Positions 1-4,405 of a stretch of DNA of 8,742 bases are shown one piece after another. Origin of the DNA: Candidatus Micrarchaeum sp. GTDB lineage: Archaea; Micrarchaeota; Micrarchaeia; CAILAH01. Positions within the stretch are counted from its first letter, which is position 1; each line of letters opens with the position of its first letter. The notes beneath the pieces were generated by a model, which saw only the letters and a list, made by a program, of their open reading frames with translations, was not told where the DNA came from and ran no database searches. The position numbers and the translations under genes were made by a program. The stretch is taken from NCBI GenBank assembly GCA_020723045.1, contig DYJQ01000037.1:1-8742 (forward strand), read 5' to 3'.

Positions 1-120
1 CTTCGCAACCCATCCCCCGCGCTGTTTTACAGCGCTCCTACCAAGAGGGAAGAGGGCCATAATCAGGAATGCGGATAGGCCTAATCCAGCGAAAAATGAT
101 TTGATGCAGATCGGTCCAGC
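1..120. other. Non-coding stretch before the initiator tRNA
   Basis: I see no convincing protein gene here; open frames on the minus strand run straight through the tRNA and have no family resemblance. The stretch contains a 7-bp hairpin with a TTT loop at 19-35. On the minus strand, 60 to 1 has a loose tRNA look: a TTGGTA D-loop-like motif, an anticodon-arm-like hairpin, and ATGGG followed by TTGCGAA in a T-arm-like position. The putative anticodon would be AAA and the T-loop lacks C56, so a functional tRNA is unlikely. The 3' part would lie outside the window. Confidence 0.4.
19..35. repeat. Perfect 7-bp hairpin with triloop
   Basis: GCGCTGT (19-25) and ACAGCGC (29-35) are exact reverse complements around a TTT loop. 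It has the same build (7-8 bp stem, 3-nt loop) as the hairpins in the nearby tRNA intron. No U-tract follows on either strand, so it is not an obvious terminator. Confidence 0.75.
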
Positions 121-123
121 CCA

Positions 124-141
124 GCAAAAATATGGAAAAAT
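124..141 (-). terminator. U-tract terminator after initiator tRNA
   Basis: Directly 3' of the tRNA on the minus strand there are two T5 runs (plus-strand AAAAA at 136-140 and 126-130). Archaeal RNA polymerase commonly terminates at such U-runs without a strong hairpin. This is inferred from position and composition only. Confidence 0.5.
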
Positions 142-183
142 ATAGCGGGGAGTGGATTTGAACCACCGGCCTCCGGGTATCCC

Positions 184-236
184 TTTTCTTTTGGTGCACG
201 CTTCGCTTTCCAACGAAAAGCGACACCAAAAGAAAG
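184..236. repeat. Long nested hairpin near the intron's 3' end
   Basis: Bases 184-196 pair with 224-236 (twelve Watson-Crick pairs and one G-U), enclosing a second stem, TCGCTTT (203-209) with AAAGCGA (217-223). On the minus-strand RNA this is the last structural element of the intron, a few bases before the 3' splice site. Confidence 0.8.
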
Positions 237-239
237 CTC

Positions 240-260
240 TATTTTTGCAAAGCAAAAATA
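240..260. repeat. 9-bp hairpin, AAA loop
   Basis: TATTTTTGC (240-248) and GCAAAAATA (252-260) are exact reverse complements around AAA. It is part of the hairpin chain in the initiator tRNA intron. Confidence 0.75.
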
Positions 261-278
261 CCTAAGCGCACGAGCACG

Positions 279-296
279 CATTTGCGTGAGCAAATG
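279..296. repeat. 7-bp hairpin, 4-nt loop
   Basis: CATTTGC (279-285) pairs with GCAAATG (290-296) across the loop GTGA (plus strand) or TCAC (minus strand, the transcribed RNA). It is a member of the intron hairpin chain. Confidence 0.7.
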
Positions 297-303
297 GTGC
301 CAC

Positions 304-322
304 CTTTTGCCAGAGGCAAAAG
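304..322. repeat. 8-bp hairpin, AGA loop
   Basis: CTTTTGCC (304-311) pairs perfectly with GGCAAAAG (315-322) around AGA. It is a member of the intron hairpin chain and lies immediately before repeat module copy 1. Confidence 0.75.
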
Positions 323-326
323 TGTG

Positions 327-386
327 GGGGCGGAGTTGTCGCCCTTGGCGACAAATTGTAGGCGAAGCCTACAACTGCGCCCTCGT
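327..386. repeat. 60-nt three-way-junction module, copy 1
   Basis: This is identical to 421-480 at 59 of 60 positions (A355 versus T449). It folds as an outer stem GGGCGGAG (328-335) with CTGCGCCC (375-382), one G-G mismatch, enclosing two adjacent 8-bp hairpins: TTGTCGCC-CTT-GGCGACAA (336-354) and TTGTAGGC-GAA-GCCTACAA (356-374). Only base 355 is left between them. Confidence 0.93.
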
Positions 387-389
387 AGC

Positions 390-405
390 GTCCGCTGAAG
401 CGGAC
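390..405. repeat. Spacer hairpin between the two modules
   Basis: GTCCGC (390-395) pairs with GCGGAC (400-405) around TGAA. An outer pairing of CCCTCGT (380-386) with ACGAGGG (417-423) would compete with the outer stems of both modules, so the intron has at least two alternative folds. Confidence 0.7.
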
Positions 406-420
406 TACCTGGGAGCACGA

Positions 421-480
421 GGGGCGGAGTTGTCGCCCTTGGCGACAATTTGTAGGCGAAGCCTACAACTGCGCCCTCGT
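421..480. repeat. 60-nt three-way-junction module, copy 2 (flush with splice site)
   Basis: This is a direct repeat of 327-386 at an offset of 94 nt. Outer stem 422-429/469-476, hairpins 430-448 and 450-468, single unpaired T449. Its last base, 480, is the first intron base on the minus strand, next to tRNA A37 at 481, so the module forms the intron's 5' end. Confidence 0.93.
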
Positions 481-526
481 TATGAGCCCGGCGGGCACTC
501 CAGGCTGCCCTACCCCGCTATGCACA

Positions 527-536
527 CTTTTAAAAT
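527..536 (+). promoter_or_regulatory. TATA box of the pilin-like operon
   Basis: CTTTTAAAAT is centred about 33 nt before the TTG start at 565, predicting a very short leader. The TTTTAAAA core is palindromic. The segment 520-564 holds the promoters of both flanking genes. Confidence 0.45.
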
Positions 537-542
537 GTGACA

Positions 543-552
543 ATTTAAAAAC
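543..552 (-). promoter_or_regulatory. TATA box of the initiator tRNA
   Basis: On the minus strand this reads GTTTTTAAAT, a good archaeal box A, centred about 28 nt upstream of tRNA base 1 (519). Transcription would therefore begin near the mature 5' end. Confidence 0.5.
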
Positions 553-564
553 GTATGTGGTTTC

Positions 565-1164
565 TTGAGAGGGATAATCTCGTTTCTTCTTGTGATGTTG
601 CTTGCAGAGTCCATTCTCTACATTTATTCTTCTCACATCTCACATATGGAAAATAATTACTATCTCACAGAGCAGGTATCGCACTTGCAGGACTTCTATG
701 ATACAAAGATTAAGTTGAAGCGCGGTGTGCAGAACATCCTTGCACAACCCCTTGCATCCCAAAACCCTGCTGATGCCGTCGAAGAGATGGCGGTTCGGCT
801 CGAACAGTATGAAATTATAGCTGAGGCAAACCCAGATTATAAGGTTGATTTGTGGTGCGGCTATGTAGACCATACAGTTCTTGATGTGATGCTTGAAGCC
901 GCAAAAGCAGGTGTATGGATAAAACCCCCAACCGTTTTTGATGCTTCACTAAAGGTGATAATAATGACCGAGGCAGGTCCACTTGAGGTTCATGCATGCG
1001 ATTCTGTATTGATTTACAATCATGAATCAAAGAGTGTCGGTATAGGCCACGGCCATAGTGAGATACTAGATGATGATATCTCACTGATGAAGCCGGTAAT
1101 CGGAATAAGTATAAGTGATAGCACCAATAAAATTTATGATATAGATTATTTGGAAATGATATAA
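565..1164 (+). CDS. Membrane-anchored protein with pilin-like N-terminus
   Basis: 199 residues, function unknown. The N-terminus is M-R-G followed by a hydrophobic helix (residues 4-22), which resembles a class III signal peptide cut after Gly3, although the acidic residue usual at +5 is absent. A soluble domain follows, with Cys98 (in WCGY) and Cys145, which could form a disulfide, and an acidic, Tyr-rich tail. The start is TTG 565; no ATG fits the frame, since TGA closes it at 538-540 and the ATG at 555 is in another frame. A TATA box lies 33 nt upstream. It is the first gene of a run of four with similar N-termini, so a minor pilin or pilus-associated role is my inference. The C-terminal coding sequence is partly duplicated after the stop. 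Confidence 0.7.
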   Translation: MRGIISFLLVMLLAESILYIYSSHISHMENNYYLTEQVSHLQDFYDTKIKLKRGVQNILAQPLASQNPADAVEEMAVRLEQYEIIAEANPDYKVDLWCGYVDHTVLDVMLEAAKAGVWIKPPTVFDASLKVIIMTEAGPLEVHACDSVLIYNHESKSVGIGHGHSEILDDDISLMKPVIGISISDSTNKIYDIDYLEMI

Positions 1165-1205
1165 TGCAAGAGAATGATGGCCCCCAGGGGTTATGATATA
1201 GATTA
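1134..1205 (+). repeat. In-frame partial duplication of the gene's tail
   Basis: The 15-base string TTATGATATAGATTA occurs at 1134-1148, inside the last codons of the 565-1164 gene, and at 1191-1205, beyond its stop. The offset of 57 nt keeps frame. Reading past TAA 1162-1164 gives 18 open codons to TGA 1219-1221, ending YDIDYFDVE and echoing the gene's own YDIDYLEMI end. Confidence 0.7.
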
Positions 1206-1242
1206 CTTTGATGTAGAATGAAGATGACGCTCAGGGTGTGAT

Positions 1243-1548
1243 ATGGTGAGAGGAACGCTCAGCACTGAATCGTTGATTGGTGTTTTACTTCTCATAATTA
1301 TAGTTACGTTATTCTATGCCTTCCTGAGCAGTATAGCCAACTCTTTTGTGGATTCTCTGCAACAGGCAAGCCTTCACGATCGTGCATCATCAACCTCGCT
1401 TCTCGCGAGTGTATATTCATACTCGCTCAAGCATGGTTATTTCAACCCACAGCTTAACTGTTCGGTCGGTGCGAATATTTCATGCAAGGATGATTTTGAT
1501 CATACTGCAATTGTCAATGCATACAGAAGGAGGGGCGGCGGTGACTAA
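1243..1548 (+). CDS. Type IV pilin-like protein, class III signal peptide
   Basis: 101 residues. M-V-R-G then TLSTE: cleavage by an archaeal prepilin peptidase after Gly4 would leave Glu at +5, the classic arrangement, followed by a hydrophobic helix (about 11-30) that would pack in a filament core. The small head carries Cys73 and Cys81, a likely disulfide, and two possible N-glycosylation sequons (N72-C-S and N78-I-S). It ends in an Arg/Gly-rich tail. The ATG at 1243 follows an SD-like GGGTG (1234-1238); GTG 1246 is an alternative. Its stop overlaps the next start by 8 nt, which suggests translational coupling. The family is recognised from the N-terminal architecture, not from the head sequence. 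Confidence 0.78.
   Translation: MVRGTLSTESLIGVLLLIIIVTLFYAFLSSIANSFVDSLQQASLHDRASSTSLLASVYSYSLKHGYFNPQLNCSVGANISCKDDFDHTAIVNAYRRRGGGD
1525..1535 (+). promoter_or_regulatory. Strong Shine-Dalgarno deciding the 1541 start
   Basis: AGAAGGAGGGG includes GGAGG (1529-1533) seven bases before GTG 1541. This favours GTG 1541 over ATG 1565 as the start of the next gene, even though it lies inside the preceding coding sequence. Confidence 0.65.
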
Positions 1549-1918
1549 AAAGACCACGGAGACAATGAGTAAAGGAACTCTTGAGATTGACATGATAATT
1601 GCATTTATTCTCATTCTATTCACATTCTACATATGCGCTAACATTGAGAGCCAGACTGGGGACAGCTTGCGCAATTCCATAACCCTCCAATCTGAGACTG
1701 CACTCAAGATCGCGCGCAGTTATGAGGTCTTATCGCAATTATCTGATAAGAGGGATAATGAGATTACGATGTTAAGGTTGAATATGCTCAAGCCGCATGA
1801 CGTCTCGCTCAGGACATACACCGGCTATATTTATGGTGGAGAACCGCACTCATTTTGTGTAGAGAGGGCGGTCTACATAAAGGATTTGAATGAGGTGGGT
1901 ATTCTTGAAGTGTGCTAA
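1541..1918 (+). CDS. Type IV pilin-like protein, class III signal peptide
   Basis: 125 residues from GTG 1541. Leader MTKKTTETMSKG, then TLEID and a hydrophobic helix (about 17-33). Lys-Gly before the cut and Asp at +5 fit prepilin peptidase processing after Gly12. Cys32 lies in the helix; Cys106 and the C-terminal Cys125 lie in the head, where FCVERAVYI and GILEVC look like two beta strands bridged by a disulfide (inferred). The start was chosen for the GGAGG at 1529-1533; ATG 1565 would give a shorter leader and the same mature protein. It overlaps the upstream gene by 8 nt. It is probably a filament subunit or minor pilin; which filament system is unknown, as no ATPase or prepilin peptidase gene is in view. 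Confidence 0.78.
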   Translation: MTKKTTETMSKGTLEIDMIIAFILILFTFYICANIESQTGDSLRNSITLQSETALKIARSYEVLSQLSDKRDNEITMLRLNMLKPHDVSLRTYTGYIYGGEPHSFCVERAVYIKDLNEVGILEVC

Positions 1919-1928
1919 CGTCTCTCAG

Positions 1929-1967
1929 ATGAGGCGGATATATGCGATTGCGTTTATTGGAGGATAG
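1929..1967 (+). other. 12-codon mini-ORF before the fourth pilin-like gene
   Basis: ATG 1929 opens MRRIYAIAFIGG and stops at TAG 1965-1967. Its last codons overlap the SD GGAGGAT (1959-1965) of the gene at 1974. It could be a tiny leader, a remnant, or chance; length alone gives no support for a protein. Confidence 0.15.
1959..1965 (+). promoter_or_regulatory. Shine-Dalgarno for the 1974 gene
   Basis: GGAGGAT lies 8 nt before ATG 1974 and supports that start. Confidence 0.6.
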
Positions 1968-1973
1968 ATAGGA

Positions 1974-2234
1974 ATGAGATTTGCTGATGATAAAGGATTC
2001 TTGCTTTCACTAGAACCTGCAATTACACTATTGCTTTTGCTCTTTTTTATAGTTCTCATTTACTCACAACACCTCTATCTCCCATTCCAGGATTACTCAT
2101 CAATTATTGCGCAAATGCACGAAACTGATGTATGGCTAGTTGAGGATTCCATTGGCTATTATAATATGGCCGGAAGGCTTGAAATCCAAAAAGAATGGAT
2201 GAAAAAAGAGTTATTATCCCCTACTCCCTACTAG
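1974..2234 (+). CDS. Short pilin-like protein, class III signal peptide
   Basis: 86 residues. Leader MRFADDKG then FLLSLEP and a long hydrophobic helix (about 13-31). Lys-Gly precedes the likely cut and Glu falls at +6, one place off the usual. The head is only about 50 residues, has no Cys, and ends abruptly in LLSPTPY, so it may be truncated. The last 21 nt overlap the 3' end of the convergent gene at 2214-4091, and a T7 run just past the stop (2255-2261) can terminate the operon. The N-terminus makes membership of the pilin set likely; the role is unknown. Confidence 0.68.
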   Translation: MRFADDKGFLLSLEPAITLLLLLFFIVLIYSQHLYLPFQDYSSIIAQMHETDVWLVEDSIGYYNMAGRLEIQKEWMKKELLSPTPY

Positions 2235-4091
2235 CTGCGGTTCTGCTCTTTCTTTTTTTGTTTTGAGGATTTCTTGATTATACCTGTGTAGGATATTTAT
2301 ATATATCCACATCACAAATGCTTTCATCTCTGGATTGTCTATTTCCTTTAGGTCTGGCAGATACCGCCTGTTGTTGTGGTTTATCGTCGTAAACTCGTCA
2401 ATGAACTTCTCCATAAGGTCTTTTGCACTGTCATTTTCGAAGTTAGTAAATATATTTGAAATGTAAAAATAACGTGCAAATAGCTTTCTTGTACCCTCAA
2501 GGTTATTTCCAATCACCTCCTCGATGTACTGCTCGAGCTTATTCGCCTCCAAAAAACCGAAGTTAATTTGAGGCATTTCTAAGATTGGCGCCTCATCCGG
2601 CTTGTTGCCAAATGCGCCATACGTAGCTAATATGCGCAGGTGGAGCGACTCATTATCATTCAGCATTTCTCTAAGTTCTTCTGGTCTGCTGAACCTAGTT
2701 TTCTTTATCAGTCCAATTACCTCTTTTTTCTCTTTCTCAATATCAGCTAGAAGACGTTTTTTCATCTCTCCGTTCCCGCTAATGTACTTGTTTATATTGT
2801 CCACTACTTCATTATACATTGTCTCAATATCTGCTGTAGACACACCGTAATTTGCATCTTTTGGGCTCTTACCCTGGTTTTTAACTTCCACTACAAACCG
2901 CTGCCTTTGACCCTTCTCTTTTATAGTTCCATTCTCTACTTTCTTGGCCACATCTTTCGTTGCTTCGTTTGTCTTTAAATACTTCATCCACCGGTCAAAG
3001 AACGTGGAATACTCCACCCAGTCTCGCCTGGCCAACATTGCACCTTCCCACGTCAGGCTATAATCCTTTCCATTAATCCTAACATATGGCGGGTTACGCC
3101 TCAGTTCCATCTCTGCCTCATAAGAGATGTTCGTCAACACCAACCTTATCTCTTCCATCTTTTGTATATTATTTTCTAGTTCTTCATAATCTCCTAAATT
3201 GCGCAGTTTCCGAAGCACGTCATTCCAGTTATTTTTATCTTCAAGGTCGTCCCTGAATGAATACCCAACCGAAATCACAGCATTAGTCTTCTGCGGCACT
3301 GCCTGTGGAGGGACGATCGGGACGATCGTTTCGGGCAGTTTTTTACTTTCTTTAAGGGACTCTTCTTTATCTTTAAAGAACTTTTTAAGATACACGCCGA
3401 CTGCTCTTCTTGTCTCCACACCAAGGTAGCCGTCCTCAAGTATCTGATAGAGTCTGGTGGCGCTCACACTTGCCTTCCCGTTCTTATCAACCCTGAATGC
3501 GATATCCTTGATTAGTGCGCCTTCCTTGTCCTTGACTTTTATATGGCCTATCTTCTCGCCATTAATCTCACCTGCTGCCAAGCTCACTTCATAGGAGAGG
3601 CCCATCTTCCCCGTCCACTTGAGTGTTCCGCTGAGATTGTATAAGTTTTTTCCTTTTGCAATGGTCTTTAAAAGGTTCTTTTCCTGTTGCGTCGCTTCAA
3701 CTACAACAACATTTTGCTTGTTCTCACGCAAATACTTGTTTATGCTTTTCTGCATCTGTAGCACTTCACTGTACATTCTCTTGTCATACTTCCCCGTGTA
3801 CTTACCATCCTTACTTATTCGCTCCCCCCCTAAAAACCCAATCACTTTAAGGTCGTCAATGAGCCTTTTTGCATTTCTGATATCTTCTATATCATACTTA
3901 GCGTCATCTGTAATACCATGCTCACCGCCCTCATATGCAAACCCTCTGTATTTTCTGAGCCGCTTATCCAAATTTGGGTCAAGTGCAATCTTCTCATCAA
4001 TATTTTTTCTGAATTCTTCAAGATCCTTTATTGCGGCAATCTGCTCTGGCGTAAGTTCTTTTTTAGGAGTAATTTCACCGAGATCTGTCAT
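2214..4091 (-). CDS. 625-residue soluble protein of unknown function
   Basis: I do not recognise the full-length family. There is no signal peptide or membrane helix; the protein is Lys/Glu-rich and mostly helical. Two segments recall the peptidoglycan_binding_1 fold: about 78-120 (LKVIGFLGG, DGKYTGKYDKR, then VLQMQKSINKYL) and about 213-238 (LYQILEDGYLGVETRR then AVGVYLKKF), which match its 'helix, DGxxGxxT, AVxxFQ' pattern only loosely. A Pro-rich linker (252-268, VPIVPPQAVPQ) separates the N-terminal part from a helical C-terminal half. The start is ATG with GGTG a few bases upstream and a TATA box centred 37 nt away. It stands alone on its strand between the pilin operon and a tRNA. It could be a structural, scaffold or cargo-type protein; I give no function. 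Confidence 0.8.
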   Translation of the reverse strand: MTDLGEITPKKELTPEQIAAIKDLEEFRKNIDEKIALDPNLDKRLRKYRGFAYEGGEHGITDDAKYDIEDIRNAKRLIDDLKVIGFLGGERISKDGKYTGKYDKRMYSEVLQMQKSINKYLRENKQNVVVVEATQQEKNLLKTIAKGKNLYNLSGTLKWTGKMGLSYEVSLAAGEINGEKIGHIKVKDKEGALIKDIAFRVDKNGKASVSATRLYQILEDGYLGVETRRAVGVYLKKFFKDKEESLKESKKLPETIVPIVPPQAVPQKTNAVISVGYSFRDDLEDKNNWNDVLRKLRNLGDYEELENNIQKMEEIRLVLTNISYEAEMELRRNPPYVRINGKDYSLTWEGAMLARRDWVEYSTFFDRWMKYLKTNEATKDVAKKVENGTIKEKGQRQRFVVEVKNQGKSPKDANYGVSTADIETMYNEVVDNINKYISGNGEMKKRLLADIEKEKKEVIGLIKKTRFSRPEELREMLNDNESLHLRILATYGAFGNKPDEAPILEMPQINFGFLEANKLEQYIEEVIGNNLEGTRKLFARYFYISNIFTNFENDSAKDLMEKFIDEFTTINHNNRRYLPDLKEIDNPEMKAFVMWIYINILHRYNQEILKTKKERAEPQLVGSRG

Positions 4092-4122
4092 ACTAGCACC
4101 TACTTATCCATTAGCGTCAATT

Positions 4123-4132
4123 CTTTAAATAC
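4123..4132. promoter_or_regulatory. Shared bidirectional TATA element
   Basis: CTTTAAATAC (plus) / GTATTTAAAG (minus) lies about 37 nt before the ATG of the 625-residue gene and about 41 nt before base 1 of the downstream tRNA. It is the only good box A in the 77-nt gap, so it probably serves both directions. Confidence 0.5.
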
Positions 4133-4207
4133 TTTGTCTTAATCAAATATGCACTAGACTAGCCTTATGCCAAGGTAGCTCAGTCTGGTTAGAGCGCCAG
4201 ACTCATA

Positions 4208-4334
4208 AGAGGAGAAGACGGGGAATCACAGGTTCCCCCTCTCTCATTCCCCATCCTGTTGGGGTCAGAATTCACTTATGAGTTCTGAGCCCGCGAGGGC
4301 GATGATTGAGACGGCGCTTGTGCGCTCCGGAGAA
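4208..4334 (+). other. Intron 1 of tRNA-Met (position 37/38), 127 nt
   Basis: This sits at the canonical anticodon-loop site and is unusually long. Visible stems: GGGGAA/TTCCCC (4220-4225/4233-4238), CCCCA/TGGGG (about 4249-4264), CAGAA/TTCTG (about 4266-4288), GCCC-GCGA-GGGC (about 4289-4300) and GCGC-TTGT-GCGC (about 4314-4325). A relaxed bulge-helix-bulge pairs C32-T33-C34 with GAG 4330-4332, then GGAG 4211-4214 with CTCC 4325-4328. The last stem and this inner helix compete for 4325. Boundaries could shift by one base, since A4208 and A4335 are equivalent. Confidence 0.82.
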
Positions 4335-4357
4335 ATCTGGAGGTCGAGGGTTCAAAT

Positions 4358-4405
4358 ACTAATGCGGGTAAAGCCCCAATAATGCAAAATCCGTTGGTTA
4401 AAAAT
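4358..4405 (+). other. Intron 2 of tRNA-Met, in the T-loop, ~48 nt
   Basis: Exon GGGTTCAAAT is followed by extra sequence before CCCCC and the perfect acceptor strand. An AAAT on each side leaves the cut uncertain by up to four bases (positions 56/57 to 60/61). Non-canonical T-loop introns are known in some Crenarchaeota and DPANN and require a splicing endonuclease with broad substrate range. I can pair GGG with CCC around the junction and a small GGG/CCC hairpin (about 4366-4376), but not a convincing full BHB. Confidence 0.78.

Larger units (their letters stand above)
179..480 (-). other. Large structured intron of initiator tRNA (position 37/38)
   Basis: The segment lies between tRNA positions 37 and 38, the canonical archaeal site cut by the tRNA splicing endonuclease, but it is about 302 nt long, far longer than the usual few tens of bases. 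It has no plausible ORF of its own. It is a string of hairpins: 184-196/224-236 (12 bp plus G-U) enclosing 203-209/217-223, then 241-259, 279-296, 304-322, a 60-nt module at 327-386, hairpin 390-405, and a second module copy at 421-480. The second module ends exactly at the splice site. A relaxed BHB pairs C32, T33 and C34 with GGG of the intron end (183-181). Confidence 0.85.
143..519 (-). tRNA. Initiator tRNA-Met (CAT), interrupted by a ~302-nt intron
   Basis: This charges with methionine and starts translation. Reading the minus strand: acceptor AGCGGGG (519-513), TA, D-stem GGGC (510-507), a 10-nt D-loop, GCCC (496-493), anticodon stem CCGGG (491-487), loop CT-CAT-A ending at 481. After the intron: A38 (178), CCCGG (177-173), variable AGGCC (172-168), T-stem GGTGG (167-163), loop TTCAAAT (162-156), CCACT (155-151), acceptor CCCCGCT (150-144), discriminator A (143). 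All stems pair, with one G-T wobble in the T-stem. A1-U72 and the three G:C pairs at 29-31:39-41 mark the archaeal/eukaryal initiator type. CCA is not encoded. The exon halves match the family closely, so I am sure of the call; the exact splice points are set by the tRNA fold, because only a weak bulge-helix-bulge can be drawn. Confidence 0.93.

Noticed and set aside
74..88. Near-palindrome around AGGCCT as an operator
   Set aside because: It is short, imperfect, and not near any promoter I can identify.
38..293. Minus-strand frames of 60-70 codons overlapping the initiator tRNA 3' exon
   Set aside because: They read across the conserved T-arm and acceptor of the tRNA and show no family features.
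327..480. CRISPR-like repeat-spacer array
   Set aside because: Only two copies, 60 nt long with strong internal structure, a single 34-nt spacer, and located wholly inside a tRNA intron.
286..540. 84-codon plus-strand frame across the initiator tRNA intron and 5' exon
   Set aside because: It runs through tRNA exon sequence and the duplicated RNA modules; the repeated residues are translations of the hairpins, and there is no promoter or SD.
3619..4128. 169-codon Ser/Phe/Leu-rich plus-strand frame, membrane-protein-like
   Set aside because: It is the antisense of the Lys/Glu/Arg-rich N-terminal part of the 625-residue gene; complement of Lys and Glu codons gives Phe, Leu and Ser.
4285..4310. 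Possible C/D box sRNA inside tRNA-Met intron 1, like that in some tRNA-Trp introns
   Set aside because: A CTGA and a GATGAT-like motif occur, but in the wrong order for a full C-D'-C'-D set, and no upstream box C is visible.
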